A stretch of 64,000 bases of DNA, taken from assembly GCF_005116505.1 (NCBI RefSeq), contig NZ_SWBR01000002.1, forward strand, positions 186,314-250,313, read 5' to 3'. How positions within the stretch are numbered: position 1 is the first letter of the stretch; each line of letters begins with the position of its first letter. Position numbers and translations under genes: made by a program. A model generated the notes under the pieces. The model was not told the origin of the DNA. It ran no database searches and saw only the letters and a list, made by a program, of their open reading frames with translations. Positions 38,785 through 47,343 of this stretch are shown here, one piece after another. The DNA is from Pedobacter polaris (lineage in GTDB: Bacteria; Bacteroidota; Bacteroidia; Sphingobacteriales; Sphingobacteriaceae).

Positions 38785-38815
38785 AAAGCCCACGATTAAA
38801 TCGTGGGCTTTTTTT
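38785..38815 (+). terminator. Terminator of the DUF2795 gene
   Basis: AAAGCCCACGATT (38785-38797), a one-base centre and the complementary arm to 38811 form a perfect 13-bp palindrome followed by a T-run. Confidence 0.88.
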
Positions 38816-38910
38816 ATTTTCCAGAACAATTTAGAGATTGCAGTTGTTAATGGTTAGGAAATCAAATAAATGAATTCGTAATCAATTATTAACTAAAAAA
38901 CAAAAAAGTC

Positions 38911-39063
38911 ATGGGAAATCTACTTTATGTAATCGCAGTAATCTTAGTAATCATTTGGGCAATTAGCTTCCTCGGAGGTTATTATACTGGTGGTATAATT
39001 CACACTTTATTGGTTATAGCAATTATTGCTATCATCTTAAGAGTTATTAGAGGAGCCGCCTAA
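38911..39063 (+). CDS. Lmo0937-family small membrane protein
   Basis: A 50-residue hydrophobic protein starting MGNLLYVIAVILVIIWAISF, with a GGYYTGG turn and a second hydrophobic stretch ending RVIRGAA. This is the pattern of the lmo0937 family: two short membrane segments around a Gly-rich turn. Such genes are frequent in Bacteroidetes and are often stress-induced in other phyla. No function is established. An inverted repeat (39072-39107) follows the stop codon. Confidence 0.85.
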   Translation: MGNLLYVIAVILVIIWAISFLGGYYTGGIIHTLLVIAIIAIILRVIRGAA

Positions 39064-39071
39064 TCATAAAA

Positions 39072-39107
39072 TTGGTCATTTCGGATATTTATTGTTCGAA
39101 ATGACCA
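39072..39107. terminator. Hairpin between convergent lmo0937-type gene and ispD
   Basis: TGGTCATTTCG and CGAAATGACCA form a perfect 11-bp stem around a loop of about 14 bases. T-runs are weak on both sides, so termination is likely but not certain. Confidence 0.5.
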
Positions 39108-39135
39108 TTTAGTTATTTGCCACAAATGAAATAGG

Positions 39136-39801
39136 CTATTTCAATAAAAAACTTGCTAATTCTAAGTCTTCAGGATAGGTAATTTTAAGGTTGTGCCTTT
39201 CTCCTTCAATTAGATTTATTTTGAAGCCGGCCTTTTCTACTACAGAAGCATCGTCTGTAAACTTAGTTTTGTAATGTTGCTGGTAACCTTTTCTTAATTG
39301 ACTAATTTCAAATGCTTGAGGTGTTTGTATTAAAACTAAATCATCCCTATTCACAATTTTACTTTCAGTCTCTGATTTTATCTTCCTTACGGAATCACTC
39401 GGCTTAATATAGGTAATGGCGTTACCTTTTTCTTCGGCAACTTCATAAGCCCTGCAAATTAAACTAGTGCTAACCAAGGGTCTAACAGCGTCATGAACAG
39501 CTACAATTCCTTCCCCCTTAATAGTCATTAAACCATTCCTCACAGAGTAAAACCTTTGTTCGCCTGCATTTACCAACAAATAAGGTATGTCAAAATCATA
39601 TTTCAAGCACAAATCTTTCCAGTACTGATGTAAATCTGGATGCAGAACAAGAATAATTTCGGGTTTAAATGAACATGAAATGAAAGCCGAGATGGTGTGC
39701 ATAAGCACTGGCTTGTTCTTAAGCAATAAAAATTGTTTAGCTATTACATTCTGCATCCGCTTACCGGAGCCGCCACCAACAATTATTGCATAATATTTCA
39801 T
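39136..39801 (-). CDS. ispD: 2-C-methyl-D-erythritol 4-phosphate cytidylyltransferase
   Basis: Third enzyme of the MEP isoprenoid pathway, forming CDP-methylerythritol. Motifs: IIVGGGSGKRM at the N-terminus, IVAVHDAVRPLVS in the middle and TDDASVVEKAG near the end. The start was taken at ATG 39801, which gives a normal N-terminus (MKYYAIIVGGG). The frame to 39828 adds residues not seen in the family and runs into an inverted repeat. It lies 74 bases downstream of queA on the same strand. Confidence 0.94.
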   Translation of the reverse strand: MKYYAIIVGGGSGKRMQNVIAKQFLLLKNKPVLMHTISAFISCSFKPEIILVLHPDLHQYWKDLCLKYDFDIPYLLVNAGEQRFYSVRNGLMTIKGEGIVAVHDAVRPLVSTSLICRAYEVAEEKGNAITYIKPSDSVRKIKSETESKIVNRDDLVLIQTPQAFEISQLRKGYQQHYKTKFTDDASVVEKAGFKINLIEGERHNLKITYPEDLELASFLLK

Positions 39802-39820
39802 TGTATAAGGATCAAAATTA

Positions 39821-39859
39821 AGTATCAAGTAGCAAGATACAATCTCGATACTTGATACT
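39821..39859. repeat. Inverted repeat between queA and ispD
   Basis: AGTATCAAGTA (39821-39831) and TACTTGATACT (39849-39859) pair perfectly around a 17-base loop that itself contains further GATAC copies. It may end the queA transcript weakly; the T-run on the minus strand is poor. Confidence 0.5.
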
Positions 39860-39874
39860 CGGTACTTTTGTCTA

Positions 39875-40924
39875 TTATATAATTAACATTGCATCGCCAT
39901 AGCTATAAAAGCGATACTTTTCTTTTAACGCTACTTGATAGGCATTCATTACATTTTCATAACCACCAAAAGCACTAACCATCATTAATAATGTAGATTC
40001 TGGTGTATGGAAGTTAGTAATCATGCAATTCGCAATGCTGAAATCATAAGGAGGGAAAATAAACTTGCTTGTCCAATCGTTCGCAGGTTTTAATCTTCTG
40101 CCAGATGAAACAGCTGATTCTATTGCACGCATTGAAGTTGTACCAACAGCACAGATTTTTCTCTTATCATCTAAAGCTTTGTTTACAATACCAACAGCTT
40201 TTTCATCAATAATGAATTGCTCAGAATCCATTTTATGTTTGGTTAAATCTTCCACTTCAACTGGTCTAAATGTTCCTAAACCAACATGTAACGTCACTTC
40301 AGCAAAATCTACACCTTTTAATTCTAAACGTTTCATCAACTCTCTGCTAAAGTGCAATCCAGCTGTAGGAGCTGCAACAGCGCCTTCATGTTTTGCGAAA
40401 ATTGTTTGGTAGCGCTCTTTATCTTGCTCTGTAGCTTTACGTTTAATGTATTTTGGAAGTGGAGTTTCTCCTAAAATTTCAACATTTTTTCTGAATTCTT
40501 CATCAGTGCCGTCAAATAAGAAACGGATGGTACGACCACGAGATGTAGTGTTATCTACAACTTCAGCAACTAATAAATCATCATCACCAAAATATAATTT
40601 ATTACCGACACGAATTTTACGAGCTGGATCTACAAGCACATCCCATAAACGTAATTCTTTATTTAATTCGCGAAGTAAAAAAACTTCAATAGTTGCACCA
40701 GTTTTTTCTTTATTACCATATAATCGAGCAGGAAATACTTTAGTGTTGTTAAGAATCATCACATCCTTATCATCAAAATAACCTAAAACGTCTTTAAAAA
40801 TCTTATGCTCAATCTTGCCACTATCTTTGTGCAAAACCATTAAACGGGCTTCGTCTCTATTTTCTGCAGGAGTATTCGCTAAAAGCGATTCTGGTAAATT
40901 AAACTTAAATTGAGATAACTTCAT
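39875..40924 (-). CDS. queA: S-adenosylmethionine:tRNA ribosyltransferase-isomerase
   Basis: Penultimate step of queuosine synthesis on tRNA: transfers and isomerises the ribosyl part of S-adenosylmethionine to preQ1 in tRNA. Family segments: [22 protein letters not shown] at the N-terminus (spread over residues about 7-28), [35 protein letters not shown] and [18 protein letters not shown]. 349 residues, normal. A TAAATTTG element on the minus strand (40952-40959), 28 bases upstream, could be the -7 box. It has no preQ1-type riboswitch that I can see. Confidence 0.96.
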   Translation of the reverse strand: MKLSQFKFNLPESLLANTPAENRDEARLMVLHKDSGKIEHKIFKDVLGYFDDKDVMILNNTKVFPARLYGNKEKTGATIEVFLLRELNKELRLWDVLVDPARKIRVGNKLYFGDDDLLVAEVVDNTTSRGRTIRFLFDGTDEEFRKNVEILGETPLPKYIKRKATEQDKERYQTIFAKHEGAVAAPTAGLHFSRELMKRLELKGVDFAEVTLHVGLGTFRPVEVEDLTKHKMDSEQFIIDEKAVGIVNKALDDKRKICAVGTTSMRAIESAVSSGRRLKPANDWTSKFIFPPYDFSIANCMITNFHTPESTLLMMVSAFGGYENVMNAYQVALKEKYRFYSYGDAMLII

Positions 40925-41088
40925 GTTTCTTTAATGTAGTAAATTAGGGCGCAAATTTACGAATTATAATTTTGTTTTTTATAATTTAAATTTATACACT
41001 TCCTATCGAAAATTGTTTTTGAATGTATTTTTTATAATATACTTTAAGACCTGTAACCTTTTTAAGTATTTTTGGTCTAAACAATACT

Positions 41089-42333
41089 ATGATGATATTT
41101 AGACTAATAGGCGAAAGTTTCAGGTTTGCATGGGACGCACTTCGCCAAAACAAACTTAGAACAGCTTTATCTCTATTGGGCATCACTATTGGTATCTTTA
41201 TCATCATTGCCGTTTCTACAGGCGTTGATACAATGCGTGATAAAATTCAAAGCAGCGTTGATAAATTAGGCTCAAATACATTATTTGTTCAAAAATGGCC
41301 ATGGATTTTTAGTGATAATTTTCCATGGTGGAAATATGTAAATAGACCAGAACCTTCTCTTAGAGATTATTTAGCCTTAAAAGATAGGATGGATATGGCA
41401 AAGGGCGTTTGCTATGAAGTTTCGGCAAATAACCGTACTATAAAGTATAGAAGTAATTCTGTAGAGGGTGCAAATTTAAACGCTGCTTCTCAAGAATATG
41501 ATCAAACATGGGATTTAGTGTTTCAAGAAGGTAGATATTTCACGGACAATGAAGGTCAATCTGGTTCTCCAGTTTGTGTATTAGGTGCCGAAATTGCAGA
41601 AGGATTATTTGATGGCGACAATCCTATTGGAAAGCAAATTAAAGTAATGGGACGAAGGATTACTGTGATTGGAGTTTTCAAAAAAGAAGGAGAGGACATG
41701 ATGGGAATGTCTCAAGATAAAAACGTGCTTATTCCATTAAATTTGGCAAAAGGTATTTTTGATGTAAATAACGAAAGATACAACCCACAAGTAACGGTAA
41801 GAGGAAAAGATAGTATAAGTTTAGATGAAGTAGAAAGTGAACTGAAAGGGCAAATGCGTTCTATTCGTCGTTTAAAACCAGGACAAGAAGATGATTTTTC
41901 TTTGAATAAAACCACGATGTTGTCTAATCAGTTAGATATTATGTTTGGGGTAGTAAATATTGCTGGTCTTATTATTGGTGGATTCTCTGTCTTAGTGGGT
42001 GGTTTTGGGATTGCAAACATTATGTTCGTTTCAGTAAAAGAAAGAACAAATATTATAGGAATTCAAAAATCATTAGGCGCAAAAAGATATTTCATATTAT
42101 TGCAGTTCGTGTTTGAGGCTATTGCATTATGCCTAATGGGCGGTTTGCTAGGTTTAGGACTAGTTTATATCCTTACAGTTGTTTTTACTAAGCTGTTAGA
42201 TGTAGAAATTATCCTTTATTTTAGGAATATAATTAAAGGAATTGGTTGGTCTGTAGGTATCGGCTTAATTGCAGGATTTTGGCCAGCTTATGCCGCGTCA
42301 AGGTTAGATCCAGTAGAAGCGATAAGGTCGTAA
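41089..42333 (+). CDS. ABC transporter permease, MacB/FtsX type
   Basis: Type VII ABC transporter permease: an N-terminal membrane helix (about 25-45), a periplasmic MacB_PCD domain (about 50-280), then the FtsX-type three-helix domain (about 285-414) with SVKERTNIIGIQKSLGA and the end FWPAYAASRLDPVEAIRS. 414 residues. It lacks its own ATPase domain, so it needs a separate partner such as the LolD/MacB-type ATPase at 37086. A TATTTTTG element (41068-41075) lies 14 bases before the ATG. Its stop codon is directly followed by a palindromic repeat element. Confidence 0.92.
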   Translation: MMIFRLIGESFRFAWDALRQNKLRTALSLLGITIGIFIIIAVSTGVDTMRDKIQSSVDKLGSNTLFVQKWPWIFSDNFPWWKYVNRPEPSLRDYLALKDRMDMAKGVCYEVSANNRTIKYRSNSVEGANLNAASQEYDQTWDLVFQEGRYFTDNEGQSGSPVCVLGAEIAEGLFDGDNPIGKQIKVMGRRITVIGVFKKEGEDMMGMSQDKNVLIPLNLAKGIFDVNNERYNPQVTVRGKDSISLDEVESELKGQMRSIRRLKPGQEDDFSLNKTTMLSNQLDIMFGVVNIAGLIIGGFSVLVGGFGIANIMFVSVKERTNIIGIQKSLGAKRYFILLQFVFEAIALCLMGGLLGLGLVYILTVVFTKLLDVEIILYFRNIIKGIGWSVGIGLIAGFWPAYAASRLDPVEAIRS

Positions 42334-42473
42334 ACCCCTAAATCCCCTAAAGGGGACTTAAGCCTATATAGTCTTTATATTACAAATAAAAAGAGCTTTA
42401 CAATTTTGTAAAGCTCTTTTTGTATCGTATTATCTGCAATTTGCAAAGTCCCCTTTAGGGGATTTAGGGGTTA
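42331..42473. repeat. Paired palindromic element, copy C, between convergent genes
   Basis: Left arm 42331-42360 (TAAACCCCTAAATCCCC, then TAAAGGGGACTT) and right arm 42446-42473 (AAGTCCCCTTTAGGGG, then ATTTAGGGGTTA) are near-perfect inverted copies. The TAA of the left end is the permease stop codon, and the TTA of the right end is the aminotransferase stop codon. Confidence 0.85.
42388..42421. terminator. Bidirectional terminator inside copy C
   Basis: AAAAAGAGCTTTACAA (42388-42403), 2-base loop and the exact complement (42406-42421) form a 16-bp stem with T-runs in both directions. It serves both convergent genes. Confidence 0.88.
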
Positions 42474-43667
42474 ATTTAATTTAGCTAAAGCTTCTTTAAT
42501 TCTTCTTAAAGCCTCAATTAGACTTTCGTCTGATGCAGCGTATGATAAACGGATGTAATTGTTGTTGCCAAAAGAATCGCCACCAACTGTTGCCACATGA
42601 CCTACATTTAATAGGTATAAAGCTAAATCTGCTGAATCTTTAATTACATTTCCATCAGCATCTTTTTTGCCGAAAAATGAACTGATTTCTGGGAAAAAGT
42701 AAAAAGCTCCATCTGGTAAATTTGTTTTTACACCAGGAATGTCATTTAACAATTCATAAACCAATTGTCTACGTCTAGCAAATGATTTTTTCATTTCTAA
42801 AACAGTCTCCAAACCTTGCTCATAAGCAACAATACCAGCACGTTGTGCGATAGAACAAGTTCCAGAAGTTGTTTGGCCTTGCATTTTATCATTAGCGGCG
42901 GCTATTTCTTTATTTGCAGCAATGTAACCCAATCTCCAACCAGTCATTGCAAATGCTTTAGAAAAACCATTAACAATAATTACACGGTCTTTAATGCTGT
43001 CAAATTGGGCAATAGATTCATGGCTATCTACAAAATTGATATGCTCATAAATTTCATCTGAGAGGATATAAAGGTCTGGATATTTTTCAAAAACTTTAAC
43101 CAAAGCTGCCAACTCATCTTTACTATAAACACTTCCTGTTGGATTACATGGAGATGAAAACATAAAAAGCTTAGATTTTGGAGTGATAGCAGCTTCAAGT
43201 TGTTCAGGAGTTATCTTAAAATCACTTTCAATATCAGTATCAATAAAAACAGACTTACCTTCTGCCAATACCACCATCTCAGAATAAGAAACCCAATAAG
43301 GAGTAGGAATGATTACTTCTTCTCCAGGGTTAATTAAAGTTAAAATAACATTAGATAAGGATTGTTTTGCACCTGTTGAAACAACAATTTGAGAAATATC
43401 ATAATCTAGATTATTCTCTCTTTTAAGCTTATTAACGATTGCCTGACGTAATTCAGGATATCCGGGTACTGGAGAGTAACGCGTATAATTTTCGTCTAAA
43501 GCTTTCTTAGCAGCTTCCTTTACATGCTCTGGAGTGTTAAAATCTGGTTCGCCAATGCTCAAACTAATAATATTAATTCCTTTGGCTGCTAATTCGCGAC
43601 CAAGTTTGGTCATTTTAAGTGTAGCGGACTCTGATAAGTTGTTGATTCTTTGTGATAAAACTGCCAT
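42471..43667 (-). CDS. Pyridoxal-phosphate class I aminotransferase (aspartate aminotransferase-like)
   Basis: Fold-type I aminotransferase, most similar in pattern to the aspartate aminotransferase of the AspB/I-gamma group. The PLP-binding Lys237 is in GFSKAFAMTGWRLGY. The N-terminal LSIGEPDFNTPEHV, SPCNPTG and the C-terminal NNYIRLSYAAS (substrate-binding Arg) are present. The start was set at ATG 43667 (MAVLSQRIN), giving 398 residues. The longer frame to 43715 runs through the promoter. A good promoter lies just upstream. Substrate specificity (Asp, or a broader range) is not certain. Confidence 0.92.
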   Translation of the reverse strand: MAVLSQRINNLSESATLKMTKLGRELAAKGINIISLSIGEPDFNTPEHVKEAAKKALDENYTRYSPVPGYPELRQAIVNKLKRENNLDYDISQIVVSTGAKQSLSNVILTLINPGEEVIIPTPYWVSYSEMVVLAEGKSVFIDTDIESDFKITPEQLEAAITPKSKLFMFSSPCNPTGSVYSKDELAALVKVFEKYPDLYILSDEIYEHINFVDSHESIAQFDSIKDRVIIVNGFSKAFAMTGWRLGYIAANKEIAAANDKMQGQTTSGTCSIAQRAGIVAYEQGLETVLEMKKSFARRRQLVYELLNDIPGVKTNLPDGAFYFFPEISSFFGKKDADGNVIKDSADLALYLLNVGHVATVGGDSFGNNNYIRLSYAASDESLIEALRRIKEALAKLN

Positions 43668-43685
43668 AATATTTTTGTGAATGCG

Positions 43686-43715
43686 CAAATATAAAAATCC
43701 AATGCTATTAGGCAA
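43686..43715 (-). promoter_or_regulatory. Promoter of the aminotransferase gene
   Basis: On the minus strand TTG (43715-43713), a 19-base spacer and TATATTTG (43693-43686) match the Bacteroidetes consensus. The -7 box is 18 bases before the ATG. Confidence 0.6.
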
Positions 43716-43781
43716 TAAAAAAGATAGTTTTTCTTAAAATTACGTAGCTAAACTGTACTTTTGAGCTCTTAAAAAATCAAT

Positions 43782-44759
43782 TTGCAACCAAAAAAGAAAG
43801 CCATACTTATTTCACTTTGCGTAAGCATCATTTTGATGTTAGCAAAGTTTGTTGCTTATTTCTTAACAAATTCTAATGCTGTTTTAACTGATGCTGCAGA
43901 AAGCATAGTGAATGTAATTGCAAGTGCATTTGCCTTTTATAGCATTTATCTAACAACACTTCCAAAAGATGAAAATCATCCTTATGGACATGGGAAGGTA
44001 GAGTTTTTTTCTGCTTTTGTAGAGGGGATTTTAATTGGTGTTGCAGGAATAGTCATTGTTTTCAAATCAAGTTATGATTTGTTCTATCCAAGTGCAATAA
44101 AACAGTTATATGATGGTGCAATTATTATTGGCTCAACTGGTTTGGTTAATTTGATTATTGGCTTTTATCTAATTAATACAGGCAAAAGAAATAATTCAAT
44201 CACATTAGAAGCTGACGGTAAGCACTTACTTACAGACTCTATTAGTAGTGCAGGATTGGTAGTTGGTATTGTTTTAATTCAATTGACAGGGATTTATTGG
44301 TTGGATGGGGTAATTTCTATTGCTCTTGGTTTATATATTATTTTTAATGGGTATAAGCTAACAAGAAGATCTGTTGGAGGCTTAATGGATGAAAGTAATA
44401 TTGGATTGGTAAAAGACATTGTATCTATATTACAAGCAAATAGACAAGAAAGCTGGATAGATGTGCATAATTTAAGAGCACAACAATATGGTGCTGATTT
44501 GCACATAGATTGCCACGTTACACTTCCATATTATTTCGATCTAAATGCTGTGCATCAAGAAATATCAAATATTGATAAATTAATTAATGTTTCTAGCTCT
44601 CACCAAACAGAGCTTTTTATACATGCAGACCCTTGCTTGCCAGCTTGTTGCAATTATTGCAAAATGTCAAACTGTGGGGTAAGACAAGAGGAGTTTAAAG
44701 GAGAGATTGGTTGGAACATGGAAAATGTAACAAAAAATCAAAAACATTTTAGCCAATGA
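43782..44759 (+). CDS. Cation diffusion facilitator transporter with Cys-rich tail
   Basis: Metal/proton antiporter of the CDF family (Zn2+, Fe2+, Mn2+ or similar), inner membrane, with about six helices in the first 200 residues. AVLTDAAESIVNV and HPYGHGKVEFF are the metal-site motifs. The cytoplasmic C-terminal domain is followed by an unusual tail with five cysteines (Cys285, 289, 290, 293, 298 in DPCLPACCNYCKMSNC), a likely metal-binding segment. The start is a TTG at 43782. There is no in-frame ATG between the preceding stop codon and residue 19, and a TACTTTTG element sits 18 bases upstream. First gene of a five-gene operon, overlapping the Nudix gene by 4 bases. Confidence 0.92.
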   Translation: MQPKKKAILISLCVSIILMLAKFVAYFLTNSNAVLTDAAESIVNVIASAFAFYSIYLTTLPKDENHPYGHGKVEFFSAFVEGILIGVAGIVIVFKSSYDLFYPSAIKQLYDGAIIIGSTGLVNLIIGFYLINTGKRNNSITLEADGKHLLTDSISSAGLVVGIVLIQLTGIYWLDGVISIALGLYIIFNGYKLTRRSVGGLMDESNIGLVKDIVSILQANRQESWIDVHNLRAQQYGADLHIDCHVTLPYYFDLNAVHQEISNIDKLINVSSSHQTELFIHADPCLPACCNYCKMSNCGVRQEEFKGEIGWNMENVTKNQKHFSQ

Positions 44760-45193
44760 GTTATTTCAATGTTAGAGTTTATGGCTTGCTTATCAATGGT
44801 AATAATGAGATTTTAATAAGTGATGAGTATGAAAATGAGCAATATTTTTCTAAGTTCCCTGGTGGAGGGTTAGAGCTGGGTGAAGGCTTGATAACTGCAC
44901 TAAAACGTGAATTTATGGAAGAGTGTAATGCCGAGATTGAAGTAACAGGTCATTTTTATACTACAGATTTTTACGAGAAATCTTCTTTTAACAACAGTCA
45001 GGTAATCAGTATTTATTATTTGGTTAAAGAACTGCACCCACTTCAATTGAATTTTAAAACTACCGTATTTGACTTTGATGAAAACACTAATCAATCTTTT
45101 AGATGGGTTAATCTCAAAGATTTGTCTGAAGATAGCGTGACCTTCAAAACAGATAAAACAGTAGTTGCACTCTTAAAAAAAACAATCTCTTAA
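44756..45193 (+). CDS. Nudix hydrolase
   Basis: Hydrolyses a nucleoside diphosphate linked to another group. The Nudix box is complete: GGLELGEGLITALKREFMEE, then CN, where Asn replaces the usual Gly near the end. 145 residues, a single domain. The start codon overlaps the CDF stop codon (ATGA), and the stop codon is 2 bases before the next ATG, so translation is coupled. The substrate is unknown. Being in one transcript with bioA and a metal transporter gives no clear hint. Confidence 0.9.
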   Translation: MSYFNVRVYGLLINGNNEILISDEYENEQYFSKFPGGGLELGEGLITALKREFMEECNAEIEVTGHFYTTDFYEKSSFNNSQVISIYYLVKELHPLQLNFKTTVFDFDENTNQSFRWVNLKDLSEDSVTFKTDKTVVALLKKTIS

Positions 45194-45195
45194 TA

Positions 45196-46077
45196 ATGGA
45201 AGAGAAAATTTTATATTATTTAATGCCTGTTTTTAAGTTAGTCCTCTTTCTAGCACTAGCATTTATTTGTTTCTTTCCAACATTGATGGTTCTAACATTT
45301 GATTTTATACCATTTGATGAGACCTCTATATATACTCAAATTTTTTACGAATTTGGAGTTGCCTTATCTGTTGTTGGCGGACTTTTAATGACTTTTTACA
45401 TTTTAAAAAATTACGATTTAACAAGTGTTTTCATTGTTAAAGAAAAAGCTGTATCTGGATTTTTAAAAGGGAGTTTAATTGGGTTTGGAATTTTAGTTAC
45501 ATGTTCAGCCTTGGCTTATTTTAATGGGAATGTAGTATTTTCACTTGGAAAGATTAGTATAGCTACATTTTCTCTTTATATTATTTATTATATCATTGTT
45601 GCAATTTTTGAAGAATTGCTTTTTAGGACATTCCCTTTAAGAGTTTTTTCAGAACGGTATCCAACTATTTTAGCTATTGTTTTAACTAGTGGTTTATTCG
45701 GATTGGCACACCTAGGTAATGTTGGTTTTACATGGCTTGCTATGTTAAATATAACTTTAGCAGGTTCTTTATTCGCCTTATTTATTTTGCAAAAAAGAAA
45801 CATTAGTTGGGCCATAGGCATTCATTTTGGATGGAATTTTACACAGGGAACTTTATTGGGTTATCAAGTTAGTGGTACCCATTCTCCAGGTGTGCTTTCC
45901 GCAAAACCCATAGGATTGGAGTACCTGTCGGGAGGTGTTTTTGGAATTGAAAATTCGATATTTTGTACAGGTGTAATGGTTATTTTAATACTCATTTTAA
46001 TGATGTCTATTAAAATTGAACCAATTAATGAAAATGATATTTATGAAGAAATAGAAGAGGAGATAGAAGCAACATGA
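45196..46077 (+). CDS. CPBP family intramembrane glutamic protease
   Basis: Membrane protein of the CAAX-protease/bacteriocin-processing (CPBP, Abi) family with about seven hydrophobic segments. The three active-site motifs are in order: EELLFRTFPLR (paired Glu and Arg), FGLAHLGN (His) and GIHFGWNFTQG (His/Asn). 293 residues with an acidic C-terminal tail (EEIEEEIEAT). Stop overlaps the bioA start codon (ATGA). The substrate is unknown; such proteins often process membrane peptides or confer self-immunity to bacteriocins, but no bacteriocin gene is seen here. Confidence 0.9.
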   Translation: MEEKILYYLMPVFKLVLFLALAFICFFPTLMVLTFDFIPFDETSIYTQIFYEFGVALSVVGGLLMTFYILKNYDLTSVFIVKEKAVSGFLKGSLIGFGILVTCSALAYFNGNVVFSLGKISIATFSLYIIYYIIVAIFEELLFRTFPLRVFSERYPTILAIVLTSGLFGLAHLGNVGFTWLAMLNITLAGSLFALFILQKRNISWAIGIHFGWNFTQGTLLGYQVSGTHSPGVLSAKPIGLEYLSGGVFGIENSIFCTGVMVILILILMMSIKIEPINENDIYEEIEEEIEAT

Positions 46078-47342
46078 GTTTAGTAGAAAGAGATAAAAAA
46101 GTAATTTGGCATCCTTATACCCAGATGAAAGATGCTCAAAATCCCATTCCAATAGTTAGGGGGGAAGGTGTTTACGTTTTTGATGACCAAGATAAAAAAT
46201 ACATAGATGCAGTTTCATCTTGGTGGGTAAATATTCATGGGCATGCACATCCATACATAGCAGAAAAGGTTTCAGCGCAGCTTAAAGAACTGGAACATGT
46301 AATTTTTGCAGGGTTTACACATGAACCCGCAGTTAAACTCGCAGAACGATTACTGCCTCTTTTACCAGGAGAACAAGCTAAAATATTTTATAGCGACAAT
46401 GGTTCTACTGCAGTAGAAGTAGCCTTGAAGATGTGCTTACAGTATTGGAATAATTCTGGCAATACGCAAAAAAAGAAAGTTTTAGCTTTTAAGGATGCCT
46501 ATCATGGAGATACTTTTGGAGCAATGTCTGTTAGTGGCAGAAGTATTTTTACAAATCCTTTTAATGATTTATTATTCGATGTAGAATTTATTGATCTCCC
46601 AACTGCAGCTAATATTTCTGAACTCAAAACTAAAATCTCTAAGCTTCAAACTCAACTTTCTTGTTTCATATTTGAGCCCTTAATTTTAGGTGCAGGTGGA
46701 ATGCAGATGTACGAGGCAAAATATCTTGATGAACTTCTAAAAGTTTGCCAAGAAAATGATGTCTTAACTATTGCAGATGAGGTAATGACTGGTTTTGGCC
46801 GTACAGGAACTTATTTTGCTTGTGAACAATTAATATATAAACCTGATATATTCTGCTTAAGCAAGGGCCTAACGGGCGGTACAATGCCAATGGGGGTTAC
46901 CAGTTGTGGTGAGAAAGTTTTCAATGCTTTTTTGAGCGATGATAAATTGAAAACCTTATACCATGGACACTCATTTACTGCAAATCCAGTTGCTTGTGCG
47001 GCCTCGTTAGCAAGTTTAGATATTTTATTGGCTGATGAAACTTTAGCTAATATCAAAAGGGTAGAAGCGCAACACAAAGAATTTTTTAAAAGAATAGAAG
47101 ACCACCCAAAAGTTAAAACGATTAGGCAAACAGGAACAATCATTGCCATAGAATGGCAAACCGGAAATGATACTTCTTATTTAAATGGATTGAGAGATCA
47201 GCTTTATAATTACTTTTTAGCCAAGGGAATTATTCTTCGCCCATTAGGAAATATCATTTATATCTTACCTCCTTATGTCATTTCAAATAATGATTTGGCG
47301 TACATTTACCAAACAATTCAACAAGCATTAGACGAAATTTAA
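46074..47342 (+). CDS. bioA: Adenosylmethionine-8-amino-7-oxononanoate aminotransferase
   Basis: Converts 7-keto-8-aminopelargonate to 7,8-diaminopelargonate in biotin synthesis, with S-adenosylmethionine as amino donor. BioA-specific IWHPYTQMKDA lies near the N-terminus, SSWWVNIHGHAH follows, and the PLP Lys264 is in CLSKGLTGGTMPMG. 422 residues, normal. It is the fourth gene of the operon and overlaps the CPBP stop codon. The diiron-type protein begins 2 bases after its stop. No other biotin genes (bioB, bioD, bioF, bioC) are in the window. Confidence 0.95.
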   Translation: MSLVERDKKVIWHPYTQMKDAQNPIPIVRGEGVYVFDDQDKKYIDAVSSWWVNIHGHAHPYIAEKVSAQLKELEHVIFAGFTHEPAVKLAERLLPLLPGEQAKIFYSDNGSTAVEVALKMCLQYWNNSGNTQKKKVLAFKDAYHGDTFGAMSVSGRSIFTNPFNDLLFDVEFIDLPTAANISELKTKISKLQTQLSCFIFEPLILGAGGMQMYEAKYLDELLKVCQENDVLTIADEVMTGFGRTGTYFACEQLIYKPDIFCLSKGLTGGTMPMGVTSCGEKVFNAFLSDDKLKTLYHGHSFTANPVACAASLASLDILLADETLANIKRVEAQHKEFFKRIEDHPKVKTIRQTGTIIAIEWQTGNDTSYLNGLRDQLYNYFLAKGIILRPLGNIIYILPPYVISNNDLAYIYQTIQQALDEI

Positions 47343-47343
47343 T

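Noticed and set aside
40065-40781. Open frames antisense to queA
   Set aside because: Antisense shadows of a well-conserved gene with no family resemblance.
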